Below are positions 50,229-60,400 of a stretch of DNA of 64,000 bases, piece by piece. Each line of letters begins with the position of its first letter. Position 1 is the first letter of the stretch. The stretch is taken from assembly GCF_013299165.1 (NCBI RefSeq), contig NZ_JAAFKD010000004.1, positions 186,001 to 250,000 on the forward strand, in the 5' to 3' direction. The stretch comes from Microcoleus sp. bin38.metabat.b11b12b14.051 (GTDB lineage Bacteria > Cyanobacteriota > Cyanobacteriia > Cyanobacteriales > Microcoleaceae). The position numbers and the translations under genes were made by a program. Under the pieces are notes generated by a model that had not been told where the DNA came from, did not search any database, and was given only the letters and a program-made list of their open reading frames with translations.

Positions 50229-50575
50229 TTTTTATTGCTCCCAGCTCATATGCTTTAGTCTATCCCGATTATGGGACGGCGAATTTACGATCGCGATCGA
50301 GAGTTAATGCTGAGTTGCATTTTGTAGCTGAGAGTCCGCGGGTGGGGATCGGGCGCGCCTATGTAGGACGATCGCCCAAGCAAGAGTCAAGCATTCGGGC
50401 GATCGAGCCTTCAGCTTGTCGATCCCCATTTCTGGGTGTCAGTCTCAAAGAAGTAAAAGTTAACACAAACAAAGCAACTGCTCACGCTCGCAGAGATCCC
50501 CGCCTCTGATAAACTTGATGGCTGGGAGTGCAACAGAGCACAGGCAAGCAGGACTTAGTTGGGAGGATCTAATTC
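50229..50575. other. Divergent promoter region of the CBS gene and glpX
   Basis: No gene supported; a 64-codon frame at 50315 is HIP1-driven and unlike any protein. The region is HIP1-rich (GCGATCGAG, ACGATCGCCC, GGGCGATCGAGC). TTGGGAGGATC at 50558-50568 is the glpX ribosome site, eight bases from its GTG. Confidence 0.5.
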
Positions 50576-51613
50576 GTGGACAATGTAATCGGTTTAGAGA
50601 TTATCGAAGTAGTTGAGCAGGCAGCCATTGCTTCCGCTCGCTTAATGGGCAAAGGCGAAAAAGATGAAGCCGATCGCGTAGCTGTAGAAGCCATGCGCGA
50701 ACGCATGAACAAAATTCATATGCGCGGCCGCATCGTGATCGGTGAAGGCGAACGCGATGACGCACCCATGCTTTACATCGGGGAACAAGTAGGTATTTGT
50801 ACTCAGGAAAATGCTAAAGATGTCTGCAACATCGATGAATTGATCGAAATTGACATCGCCGTTGACCCCTGCGAAGGTACTAACCTAGTTGCTTATGGTC
50901 AAAACGGTTCGATGGCAGTTTTGGCAATCTCTGAAAAAGGTGGTTTGTTTGCTGCGCCCGATTTCTACATGAACAAATTGGCTGCTCCCGCGGCTGCGAG
51001 GAATCATGTAGATATTCGCAAAACGCCAACCGAAAACCTCAAAATTATCTCCGATTGTCTCGGCCGCAGTATTGAAGATTTGGTAGTGGTGGTGATGGAT
51101 CGCCCCCGACACAAAGATTTAATTAATGAAATTCGCCAAGCGGGTTCAAGAGTTCGATTGATCAGCGACGGCGATGTTTCAGCAGCGATTTCTTGCGCGT
51201 TTTCTGGTTCCAACATCCACGCGCTGATGGGTATTGGTGCAGCACCCGAAGGTGTGATTTCCGCAGCAGCAATGCGCTGCTTGGGCGGTCACTTCCAAGG
51301 ACAGTTGATTTACGATCCAGCAGTTGTCAAAACTGGTTTGATCGGTGAAAGCAAAGAGAAGAATATCGCCCGCCTTCTAGAGATGGGGATCACAGATCCA
51401 GACAAGATTTATAATGCTGAAGAGTTGGCATCTGGAGAAACTGTGCTGTTTGCAGCTTGCGGAATTACTCCCGGAACGCTGATGGAAGGAGTTCGATTCT
51501 TTGGCGGCGGTGCTCGCACTGAGAGTTTGGTAATTTCTTCTCAGTCGAAGACTGCTCGCTTTGTGGATACAATCCATATGTTTGACCAGCCAAAATCTCT
51601 GCAATTGAAATAA
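50576..51613 (+). CDS. glpX: Class II fructose-1,6-/sedoheptulose-1,7-bisphosphatase
   Basis: 345 residues from GTG 50576 with a good GGAGG site. The class II (GlpX) pattern is complete: [33 protein letters not shown] (metal-binding acidic residues), [11 protein letters not shown] (metal and phosphate site), [20 protein letters not shown] (sugar phosphate) and [20 protein letters not shown]. In cyanobacteria this single enzyme carries out both the FBP and the SBP steps of the Calvin cycle and is tetrameric and redox-controlled through thioredoxin and AMP. hemA follows on the same strand 160 bp later, so two central photosynthetic-metabolism genes are adjacent but probably separately transcribed. 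Confidence 0.95.
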   Translation: MDNVIGLEIIEVVEQAAIASARLMGKGEKDEADRVAVEAMRERMNKIHMRGRIVIGEGERDDAPMLYIGEQVGICTQENAKDVCNIDELIEIDIAVDPCEGTNLVAYGQNGSMAVLAISEKGGLFAAPDFYMNKLAAPAAARNHVDIRKTPTENLKIISDCLGRSIEDLVVVVMDRPRHKDLINEIRQAGSRVRLISDGDVSAAISCAFSGSNIHALMGIGAAPEGVISAAAMRCLGGHFQGQLIYDPAVVKTGLIGESKEKNIARLLEMGITDPDKIYNAEELASGETVLFAACGITPGTLMEGVRFFGGGARTESLVISSQSKTARFVDTIHMFDQPKSLQLK

Positions 51614-51772
51614 TCATTAGTTAGCGGTTAAGAGTTAAGAGTTAAATTTTAAATGTTAATTTTTAACTATTGACCGTTTACAGTCACCAGTGATTAGCAA
51701 TTAGCGATAAACTAAGAACTAATCACAGGTGACTGTTGATAACTAAGAAATAAATAGTGACAAATCACAGAT

Positions 51773-53065
51773 ATGAATATTGCAGTCGTAGGTCTCAGCC
51801 ACAAAACAGCGCCGGTTGAAGTTCGCGAAAAACTCAGCATTCCAGAACAGAAGATTGAAGCGGCGATCGCCCAATTGCGCGGCTATCCCAACATTCAAGA
51901 GGTTGCCATCCTCAGCACTTGCAACCGCTTAGAAATTTATATTGTCACCACTGAGTCGGAGCCTGGGGTGCGAGAGGTAATGCAGTTCCTTTCGGAATGC
52001 AGCAAACTTCATCTGCAATCTTTGCGCCCTCACCTGTTCATTTTGCTGCACGAAGATGCGGTAATGCACTTGATGCGAGTGTCTGCGGGCCTTGACAGTT
52101 TGGTGCTGGGAGAAGGACAAATTTTGGCTCAGGTGAAGCAAACTCACAAACTCGCGCAGCAATACAAAGGTGTAGGCAGAATTTTAGAACGTTTGTTCAA
52201 ACAAGCTCTCACAGCCGGGAAGCGAGTTCGCACCGAAACTAGCATCGGTACTGGTGCGGTGTCGATTAGTTCGGCGGCGGCGGAATTGGCTCACATGAAA
52301 GGGCAGCATTTAGCAACCAGCCGGATTGCGATTATCGGTGCTGGGAAGATGTCGCGCTTGTTGGTGCAGCATTTGCTGTCGAAAGGAGCGAGTCATATTG
52401 CGATCGTCAATCGATCGATGCGCGGGGCTGAGGAATTGGCGGGATTGTTTAAAGATGCTACATTACACTTGCATTTGCTCGCGGACATGATGCAGGTAAT
52501 TGCCGACTCTGACTTGGTGTTCACCAGTACGGCTGCTACAGATCCGTTGTTAAATAAAGCTAAATTAGAAGCTGTTTTAAAACCCGATCGCCCTTTGATG
52601 TTGGTGGACATTTCTGTACCGCGCAACGTTGACTCGGATGCGAAGGAACTCGCTAACGTCAAGTCGTTTAATGTGGACGATTTGAAAGCTGTGGTAGCTC
52701 AAAATCACGAAAGCCGCCGCAAAATGGCAATGGAAGCTGAAGGCTTGCTGGAACAGGAAGTCGAGGCTTTTGATGTCTGGTGGCGCAGTCTGGAAACAGT
52801 GCCTACTATTAGCTGTTTGCGAGATAAGATCGAATTGATTCGAGAACAAGAGTTAGAAAAAGCTTTATCGCGTCTAGGCTCCGAATTTTCGGAGAAACAT
52901 CAAGATGTGATTGAATCTTTAACAAGAGGGATTGTGAATAAGATTTTGCACGATCCAATGGTACAGTTGCGCGCGCAGCAGGATATTGAGGCGCGCCGAC
53001 AAGCGATGCAGACTTTGCAAACCCTGTTTAATTTGGATGTGGATGTGAATCAGCAGTATAGTTAG
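51773..53065 (+). CDS. hemA: Glutamyl-tRNA reductase
   Basis: 430 residues, full length. The catalytic Cys is C50 in [27 protein letters not shown] opens the catalytic domain, [19 protein letters not shown] is the strongly conserved substrate-side motif, and [17 protein letters not shown] is the NADPH-binding motif. The C-terminal dimerisation helices cover about 330-430. It reduces glutamyl-tRNA to glutamate-1-semialdehyde, the committed step to chlorophyll, haem and phycobilins. In cyanobacteria it is controlled by haem feedback and by binding proteins. The leader (51640-51770) has only STRR-like AATTAGCAATTAG sequences; no clear promoter motif was identified. Confidence 0.96.
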   Translation: MNIAVVGLSHKTAPVEVREKLSIPEQKIEAAIAQLRGYPNIQEVAILSTCNRLEIYIVTTESEPGVREVMQFLSECSKLHLQSLRPHLFILLHEDAVMHLMRVSAGLDSLVLGEGQILAQVKQTHKLAQQYKGVGRILERLFKQALTAGKRVRTETSIGTGAVSISSAAAELAHMKGQHLATSRIAIIGAGKMSRLLVQHLLSKGASHIAIVNRSMRGAEELAGLFKDATLHLHLLADMMQVIADSDLVFTSTAATDPLLNKAKLEAVLKPDRPLMLVDISVPRNVDSDAKELANVKSFNVDDLKAVVAQNHESRRKMAMEAEGLLEQEVEAFDVWWRSLETVPTISCLRDKIELIREQELEKALSRLGSEFSEKHQDVIESLTRGIVNKILHDPMVQLRAQQDIEARRQAMQTLQTLFNLDVDVNQQYS

Positions 53066-53140
53066 TTGGCAGTTGGCAGTTGGCAGTTGGCATTGGTCAT
53101 TAGTGCTGTTTTGCATCAGCTTTTAATGTAATTAGGACTT

Positions 53141-53268
53141 ATATCATGTCCGGTCGATTGACAGCAATAAGATTGGTTCGTAGTGCGGACTTCAGTCCGC
53201 AGCCGTATAGCGGACTGAAGTCCGCACTACAAACTTTCATTGTTATGGTAATCGACAGGACATGATAT
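53141..53268. repeat. CGTAGTG palindrome nested in a second inverted repeat
   Basis: Outer arms ATATCATGTCCGGTCGATT (53141-53159) and AATCGACAGGACATGATAT (53250-53268) match with one mismatch. The complete element 53175-53234, GGTTCGTAGTGCGGACTTCA and its inverse, lies in the loop. Nesting suggests that one element was inserted into the other. Confidence 0.85.
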
Positions 53269-53462
53269 TACCCATTTGCTCATTAAGTCATGGGGTTTCT
53301 TAACTAAAATTTAGGGTTTTACTTGTTACCAGGCTCCAGCCTGTTAACGCAGATCCGGAGGCTCTGCCTCCATTTTTGGATGAGGCAGAGCAAGAGTGAT
53401 ATCGGTTCCCAGGCTCTGCCAGGGAACCAGTTCAACAACTAATGACTAATGACTCATGACTC
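53269..53462. other. Repeat-bearing leader of the UPF0182 gene
   Basis: GGAGGCTCTGCCTCC (53359-53373) and CCCAGGCTCTGCCAGGGAACC (split across 53407-53428) are GC-rich dispersed palindromes. The heptamer ACTAATG/ACTCATG occupies about 53438-53469 and carries the start codon of the next gene. No ribosome site is evident. Confidence 0.6.
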
Positions 53463-56400
53463 ATGACTATTAAGCGAATTTCTCAACTAATTTTACTGCT
53501 TTTATCGCTGTGGTTAGTTTTTGAGTTTTCTACCAGGATTGCGGCAGAAATTCTTTGGTTTCAGGAAGTTAGATATCTTCAGGTTTTGCTGTTAAAACTG
53601 AAAACTCAAGGGTTGCTGGGCGCGATCGCACTTTCGGTATCTTCCGCCTTTCTCCTGGGAAATTTGACCCTAGCCCGCCGCCTGCAACATCCCACCGAAA
53701 ACATCAAATTACCTGTTTTGTGGCAGTTAATCGCTTCAGGAAGTAGCCCAAACACGGGCAAAAATTATCGATCGCCTGCTGCTAAATCTCAAATTGGGTT
53801 TCTCTGGCTGCTGTTGGCGGTATTTGGATTGAGTTCGATCGCAATTATCACGGTAATTCACTGCGCGCTGTTAGCTGTCGATAGCATCGGCGATTTTAGG
53901 ATAGTTGGTGGTTTGTCTGCACCGCCCGCACAGTTCGGATTTGAGTCAATCCAGCTTGGGATAGTGCGGTTATTTGCTCACTGGTGGCAGTTGGGCTTAC
54001 TGCTGGGGATGATGTTGGCTGTCGCAATTAAGCCGGATTTGTCGTTGCGGACGATCGCCCTTGTGCTCAGTTTGGCGATCGGGCTAATTGCCGCTAGTCG
54101 CTGGACAAAACTTTTACAATATTTCCACCCTACCAATTTTAACATCACAGACCCGATTTTTAATCAAGATATTAGCTTTTATGTATTTATTTTGCCAACC
54201 TTGGAGTTGCTAAGCTTTGGGTTGACGGTTGTATCCTTGTACGGTTTAGTATCCTGCGCTTTAACCTATTTGCTGTCGGGAAATAGCCTGAGTGAAGGCA
54301 TATTTTTAGGATTTTCGCGATCGCAACAACGGCACTTGTACGGGTTGGGAGCAGCTTTCATGGTAGCCGTCGCACTCCGTTTGTGGCTGGCGCGCTACGT
54401 CTTGCTGTACTCGCGTGGAGACGTTACCTACGGCGCGAATTATGCAGACGTGACTGTGCGGCTTCCTGTCTATGGATTCTTGAGTATTGTCGCTGGGGCG
54501 ATCGCACTTTTCATGCTTTGGCCTGTTTTCCAATTAAAAATCAACAATAACAACTTAAAAAACCTAATTTTAGTATTTTTAACTTTAAGCTTATCTCTAG
54601 GCTGGCTGCTGCCAATAATTGTGCAGCAACTCATAGTCAAACCCAACGAACTAGCGCGAGAACAGCCCTATATCCAGCGCAGCATCGCCTTTACCCAAGC
54701 AGCCTTTGACCTGAAAAAAATCGAAATCAAAACTTTCGATCCAGTCGGAAAACTGACCTATCAAGACTTAGAAAAAAATCAACTCACCATCAGCAACATC
54801 CGGCTTTGGGACGAGCGACCGCTGCTGCAAACCAACCGACAATTACAGCAAATTAGACCTTATTATACATTTCCTGATGCCGATATCGATCGCTATACAG
54901 TTAAAAAAGCACCTGAACAAAAGCAAGATGTTGAAAGCCAGCAAGTAATTCTGGCGGCGCGGGAATTAGATTATACAGCAGTTGCGCCAGAAGCTCAAAC
55001 TTGGGTAAACGAACATCTAGTGTACACTCACGGTTTCGGCTTTACTCTTTCTCCCGTAAACACAGTCGGCGTCGGTGGCTTACCCGACTATTTTGTCAAA
55101 GATATTGGCATTGATGCGCGTGCCGGTGAAAGTCCCTTAGAAGTAACTAGCGATCGCATTCGGGCCAGTATCCCGATCGGCTATCCGCGCATTTACTACG
55201 GCGAAGTCACCGATACAGACGCCATCGCACCGACAAAAGTCAAGGAATTAGACTATCCCAGCGGCGAAGACAATGTTTACAATACCTACAGCGGTACGGG
55301 CGGAATTGCGATCGGCTCAATCTGGCGGCGCTTCCTATTTGCGAGTTATCTGAAAAATTGGCAAATGGCACTAACCAGAAATTTTACATCAGAAACCAAG
55401 GTACTGTACCGCCGCAATATTAACAAAAGAGTCCGGGCGATCGCTCCATTTTTGCGCTACGATTCCGACCCGTATTTAGTAGTAGCAAACGCCAATCTCA
55501 GCAAAGGTGAAATCGAAAAAAAACCGGATAAAAATAGCAAAGTAATTAAATCATCACCCTCAGCCAAAGATAAATATCCCAACTATCTTTATTGGATGAT
55601 CGACGCCTATACAGCCAGCGATCGCTACCCCTATTCAGATCCAGGAAGAAATGAATTCAACTACATCCGGAACCCCGTAAAAGTAGTCATAGACGCCTAT
55701 AACGGGTCTGTAAACTTCTATGTTGCCAATCCCTCCGACCCGATTATCAACAGTTGGATGGCTATCTTTCCGGGAATCTTCAAACCCCTTGACAAAATGC
55801 CTCCTGCCCTCCACAAACACATTAGATATCCAGTAGATTTATTGAACATTCAATCAGAACGCTTGCTAACATATCACATGGAAGATCCGCAGGTATTTTA
55901 CAATCGCGAAGATTTGTGGCGAGTTCCCAACGAGATTTACGGCGGCAAACAGCAGCCCGTAGCACCGTATTATTTGATTACCAAACTACCGACAGAAACA
56001 TCCGAAGAATTTATTTTAATGCTGCCATTTACACCAGTCAGTCGCAACAATTTAATTGCTTGGATTGCAGGGCGATCGGACGACGATGATTACGGTAAGT
56101 TGCTATTGTACCAATTCCCCAAACAGCGCTCAGTTTACGGCCCGGAACAAATCGAAGCCTTAATCAATCAAGATCCGGTTATTTCAGAACAAATATCTCT
56201 CTGGAATCGGCAAGGCTCAAAAGCAATTCAAGGCAATTTATTAGTAATTCCGATCGAACAATCTTTGCTGTATGTAGAACCTCTGTATTTAGAAGCTGAT
56301 CGCAATAGTTTACCAACCTTAGTCAGAGTAATTGTCGCCTACGAAAACCGCATCGTTATGGCAGAAAATCTCGATGCCGCACTTAAAGCACTTTTCCCCG

Positions 56401-56465
56401 CAAAATCTAACAATAAACCCGCAATTGTGAGGCCTGTAAAAGGCACAGCCCCGGGTTTCAATTAA
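53463..56465 (+). CDS. UPF0182-family large membrane protein
   Basis: 1000 residues. About eight membrane helices in residues 5-395 are followed by a large extracytoplasmic domain (about 400-960). Family landmarks: FRIVGGLSAPP region, YFHPTNFNITDPIFNQDISF between helices, SRGDVTYGANYADVTVRLPV, REQPYIQRSIAFTQAAFDL at the start of the large domain, NEHLVYTHGFGFTLSPVNTV, RVRAIAPFLRYDSDPYLVV-type sequence and IMLPFTPVSRNNLIAW near the end. The family is widespread in cyanobacteria and actinobacteria and has no established function that I can name. The start ATG lies inside a TCATGAC heptamer, so the true N-terminus needs care, although MTIKRISQLILLLL fits the family start. Confidence 0.92.
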   Translation: MTIKRISQLILLLLSLWLVFEFSTRIAAEILWFQEVRYLQVLLLKLKTQGLLGAIALSVSSAFLLGNLTLARRLQHPTENIKLPVLWQLIASGSSPNTGKNYRSPAAKSQIGFLWLLLAVFGLSSIAIITVIHCALLAVDSIGDFRIVGGLSAPPAQFGFESIQLGIVRLFAHWWQLGLLLGMMLAVAIKPDLSLRTIALVLSLAIGLIAASRWTKLLQYFHPTNFNITDPIFNQDISFYVFILPTLELLSFGLTVVSLYGLVSCALTYLLSGNSLSEGIFLGFSRSQQRHLYGLGAAFMVAVALRLWLARYVLLYSRGDVTYGANYADVTVRLPVYGFLSIVAGAIALFMLWPVFQLKINNNNLKNLILVFLTLSLSLGWLLPIIVQQLIVKPNELAREQPYIQRSIAFTQAAFDLKKIEIKTFDPVGKLTYQDLEKNQLTISNIRLWDERPLLQTNRQLQQIRPYYTFPDADIDRYTVKKAPEQKQDVESQQVILAARELDYTAVAPEAQTWVNEHLVYTHGFGFTLSPVNTVGVGGLPDYFVKDIGIDARAGESPLEVTSDRIRASIPIGYPRIYYGEVTDTDAIAPTKVKELDYPSGEDNVYNTYSGTGGIAIGSIWRRFLFASYLKNWQMALTRNFTSETKVLYRRNINKRVRAIAPFLRYDSDPYLVVANANLSKGEIEKKPDKNSKVIKSSPSAKDKYPNYLYWMIDAYTASDRYPYSDPGRNEFNYIRNPVKVVIDAYNGSVNFYVANPSDPIINSWMAIFPGIFKPLDKMPPALHKHIRYPVDLLNIQSERLLTYHMEDPQVFYNREDLWRVPNEIYGGKQQPVAPYYLITKLPTETSEEFILMLPFTPVSRNNLIAWIAGRSDDDDYGKLLLYQFPKQRSVYGPEQIEALINQDPVISEQISLWNRQGSKAIQGNLLVIPIEQSLLYVEPLYLEADRNSLPTLVRVIVAYENRIVMAENLDAALKALFPAKSNNKPAIVRPVKGTAPGFN

Positions 56466-56507
56466 CGGAGAGTTAGTTGTATAAATATATCAACCATGTG
56501 ATTGCTA

Positions 56508-56573
56508 GGAACGGGCAAGATGCCCGTTCCACAAAGATTTATTTGGCTGTGGAACGGGCATCTTGCCTGTTCC
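56508..56573. repeat. GGAACGGGCAAGATGCCCGTTCC element
   Basis: Two palindromic copies face each other around GATTTATTTGGCTG: GGAACGGGCAAG plus ATGCCCGTTCC, then GGAACGGGCATC plus TTGCCTGTTCC. This is the same family as 34016-34071 and as the rtcB insert. Confidence 0.88.
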
Positions 56574-56614
56574 AAAATTTGAGCGAAAAGACTTTTGTAA
56601 TTAATCTATTATCT

Positions 56615-56673
56615 GTCATTGCGAGGAACGAAGCAATCGCCAAGACTAAGATTGCTTCGTTCCTCGCAATGAC
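56615..56673. repeat. GTCATTGCGAGGAACGAAGC inverted repeat
   Basis: Arms of about 25 bp, GTCATTGCGAGGAACGAAGC plus AATC and its inverse, close around CGCCAAGACTA. It is a repeat type common in many bacteria; a degenerate copy lies at 32946. Confidence 0.88.
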
Positions 56674-57204
56674 ACTTCCGAACAGTTGTACAATTAATTG
56701 AGATGCGCTATATGTATTGTCAGCCCGAAGTATTTGTAGGGTGCGTCGCCCTCGAAAATTTATATAAAAAAACGAAAAATCTCATAGCGACGCACCTTAA
56801 ACATAGAGCGAATATAAAGAAATTAAAACTTACAGAAAGAAACTGGCCTCGTCGTGCGTAAATTCTGCAAGTATTAGGTTTTTTTCCACAAGCCCTTGAA
56901 TAGCGCAGGTGCGTCGCTATGAGATTATCGCTCTAATTCAGAGATTTTCGAGGGCGACACACCCTACAGTAACTTCCGAACAGTTGTACAATTAATTGAG
57001 ATGCCCTATATGTATTGTCAGCCCGAAGTATTTGTAGGGTGCGTCGCCCTCGAAAATTTATATAAAAAAACGAAAAATCTCATAGCGACGCACCTTAAAC
57101 ATAGAGCGAATATAAAGAAATTAAAACTTACAGAAAGAAACTGGCCTCGTCGTGCGTAAATTCTGCAAGTATTAGGTTTTTTTCCACAAGCCCTTGAATA
57201 GCGC
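56674..57204. repeat. 233-bp direct duplication, offset 298 bp
   Basis: 56674-56906 and 56972-57204 are almost identical (one difference seen, GATGCGCTAT against GATGCCCTAT). Each contains a GTAGGGTGCGTCGCCC element and a block ending AAGCCCTTGAATAGCGC. Between the copies lies a half GTGCGTCGCTATGAG element. No coding frame is supported. Confidence 0.92.
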
Positions 57205-57467
57205 TTTTAAGTGAACCGTATTGATCTAAGGATGAATTATTTGCTCATATACAAGAGTGGTTTTGTATGTAATTCATAAGTTTTTTGGTCATATACTAAA
57301 GTCGTTTTGTATGTAATTCATAACTTCTTTAGTCCTCTTCAGAGGACTTTCGCTATTAGACAGGGGTTTTAACCCCTGGCGGACTGCGGGAAAGCGCATT
57401 ATCTCAAGCCCTCAAACATCCAAGACTTGCTCTATAATAAAAACATTGTCACCCCAAAACCCAGTCA
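57205..57467. other. Leader of the TPR-CHAT gene
   Basis: Holds one arm TTAAGTGAACCGTATTG, a short direct repeat of TTTTGTATGTAATTCATAA (57260 and 57308), and the element AGTCCTCTTCAGAGGACTTT with AGGGGTTTTAACCCCTGG (57333-57382). The same element closes the operon at 61131-61242. The promoter is not identified. Confidence 0.55.
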
Positions 57468-60400
57468 ATGTTTGACAAAATCTGGCAATTCCTCAAACAA
57501 TTATTTCAGCGAATATTCCCAAAAAATCGCCCTTCAACCAAAATTGTGCCGCCTCAAACGCCTCACCAGCCTCCAACTCAGACGGATGCGGAATTTGAGG
57601 CGAAGTTGATGGAACTCCTGGAAGGGGTAAATGCCGGCTGGGGGAGTGGCGATGTTAAGGGATTTTTCATCGCAAAAGGCCTCAGAGATACTGAATTGGC
57701 TGACTGGTTGCGACGGTTTGGGGAAAGATTGTTAGCAATTGATCGAGAAACAACTCAAGAGGGCGGGCACGACGACACCGCCTCTACGGAATCGCTTCAG
57801 GAATTGGCGCGGCGGCTGGAGTTGTTGGGGGGAATTTGTGGCGGAGAATTGGGAGAGGTGGCGGGGAATGTTGGTAGGGAGATATTGGTTAAGTTTCCGA
57901 TATCTCCGGTTGGGAAGGTTGAGGGAAAAGGGGAGGTTGATGGGGAGGCTGAGGTTTGGAAAAAGCTCGGAGATGAGCAAGATGATCTAGGAAAGTATGA
58001 AGAGGCACTTGCTTTCTATGACAAAGCTTTAGAATTCAAACCAGATTATCACCAGGCCTGGTACAATCGGGGCATTGCACTGCGTAATTTAGGAAGGTTT
58101 GAAGAGGCGATCGCATCCTTCGACAAAGCCTTAGAATTCAAACCAGATTATCACCAGGCCTGGAACAATCGGGGCATTGCACTGGGTAATTTAGGTAATT
58201 TTGAAGAGGCGATCGCATCCTACGACAAAGCTTTAGAAATCAAACCAGATTTTCACGAAGTCTGGTACAATCGGGGCATTGCACTGGGTAATTTAGGTAA
58301 TTTTGAAGAGGCGATCGCATCCTACGACAAAGCTTTAGCAATCAAACCAGATAAATATAATACCTGGAACAATCGGGGCAATGTACTACGTAAGTTAGGA
58401 AAATATGAAGAGGCGATCGCATCCTGCGACAAAGCTTTACAAATTAAACCAGATTTTCACGAAGCCTGGTACAGTCGGGGCTATGCACTGGCTAATTTCG
58501 GAAAGTATGACGAGGCGATCGCATCCTACGACAAAGCTTTAGCAATCCAACCAGATAAATATAAAGCCTGGAACAGCCGGGGCATTATCCTTTGTGATAA
58601 TTTAGGAAAATTTGAAGAGGCGATCGCCTCCTTCGACAAAGCTTTAGAAATCAAACCAGATGACCACGAAGCCTGGTACAATCGGGGCATTGCCGTCAGA
58701 AACGCATCTACATATAACCACTTTATTTATGAAATGTTGCAGCTAAAATTCCCTACTTCTCCACCAGTAACTAGAACCCTTTCAAATCCCAACCTCAATC
58801 AACGCGGCTATGAAGGAAAAATATTCACATTAGAAGCAGGCTTGGAGTATTGTCAACAAAAAACCCACCCCGAAGGATATGGAAAACTGCATAAAGCACT
58901 AGGAAATGCTCACTACGATCGAGGCAAACTAAATTATCCTAACACCTATTGGAATAAAGCCGCTACCAGCTACAAAGCAGCCCTCAAAACTTTAACTAAA
59001 GAAGCTTTCCTAAAATTGCATCTAGAAGTCTTACAGACTATAATTAAAACCTTAGTCAGCTTAAAGGAATTTGAAAAAGCCAATAAACTACAACGAGATG
59101 CAACAGATTTATTGCAACGCTTGCTGACAGATAAAAACTATTCCCAACTCAACGAACAACAACTCACTGACAAATTAGTGAGATTTGAGCAACTAACCGT
59201 AAATATTTTAATTCAATCTGGCAAATTAACCGAAGCCTTAGAAACAGCAGAACAAGATAAAAATATCTGCCTGTCTTGGCTGCTAAACGCCTTACCAATC
59301 CCCGATTACCAAGAAGAAACAGAAGCAACAGTCACTCACCCTCAAATTCAACAACTTCTCAATCCCACAACCAGCGCCATTTACTGGCATCTCAGCGATG
59401 CAGCATTAACAACATTCATCATCAAATCCGATGGGTTGCTGTCACCAGAAGACTGTTATAGCAAATCCCCAGATGAATTTGAAACATGGGTGAAAGATTG
59501 GAATCAACAATATACAGATTATCAAGATAAATCCAAGGAAAAAACCACTAATAAACAAAACCATCCTTGGCGCGCCGGAATGCCCAGTAAATTTGCACGC
59601 CTCAAAGATATTTTGCAGATTGCCAACATCGAACAGCAATTACAATCAAACGGCGTTACCAACTTAATTCTAATTCCTCACCGCGACTTGCACCGCTTCC
59701 CGATTCATGCTTTATTTAGCAGTGATTTTGTGATTACCTATTTGCCTAGCGCTCAATTTGGGCTGAATTTAAAATATCGTTTGAACTCTGTAACGGCGGC
59801 AAATTCAGCGGTAAATACAGAAGGGGAAGGGGAAGTCGGCGAATGGAATTCGCGGCTACACAGACAAAACCTGCCTCCGCAGGTTGAAGAATCGGAAGTA
59901 AATTTTATCCTCAGTATCGAAAATCCTGACAGTATAATCATTGATGAAAACGGGCAACGAAAAAAATTGCTTCCTTTACCTGCCGCCGAGATAGAATCTG
60001 AAATCATTTGCCGAATGTTTCCCAACCCTACCCGACTGGGAGAAGACAAAGCAACCCTCGATGAAGTCACAAAATTATTGCCACAGCCACACAAAATTTT
60101 TCACTTTACGGGACACGGTAGCTATAATTTTGACAATCCTCAACAATCAACTTTATACCTAAGCGATACTCACCGACTCACAGTCAAAGAAATCATCCAA
60201 CTCAACCTCAGTAACTACAAATTAATCTGCCTTTCCGCCTGCGAAACCGCCGTCACAGACAAACAAACAATTCTCGCGGAATATGTAGGATTGATCAGTG
60301 GTTTCATGCGGGCGGGAGTTGGCTGTGTCGTCAGTACCCTGTGGACAGTCGAATCAGGGGCGAGTACGTTATTAATGATAGACTTTTACCGACGGTGGCA

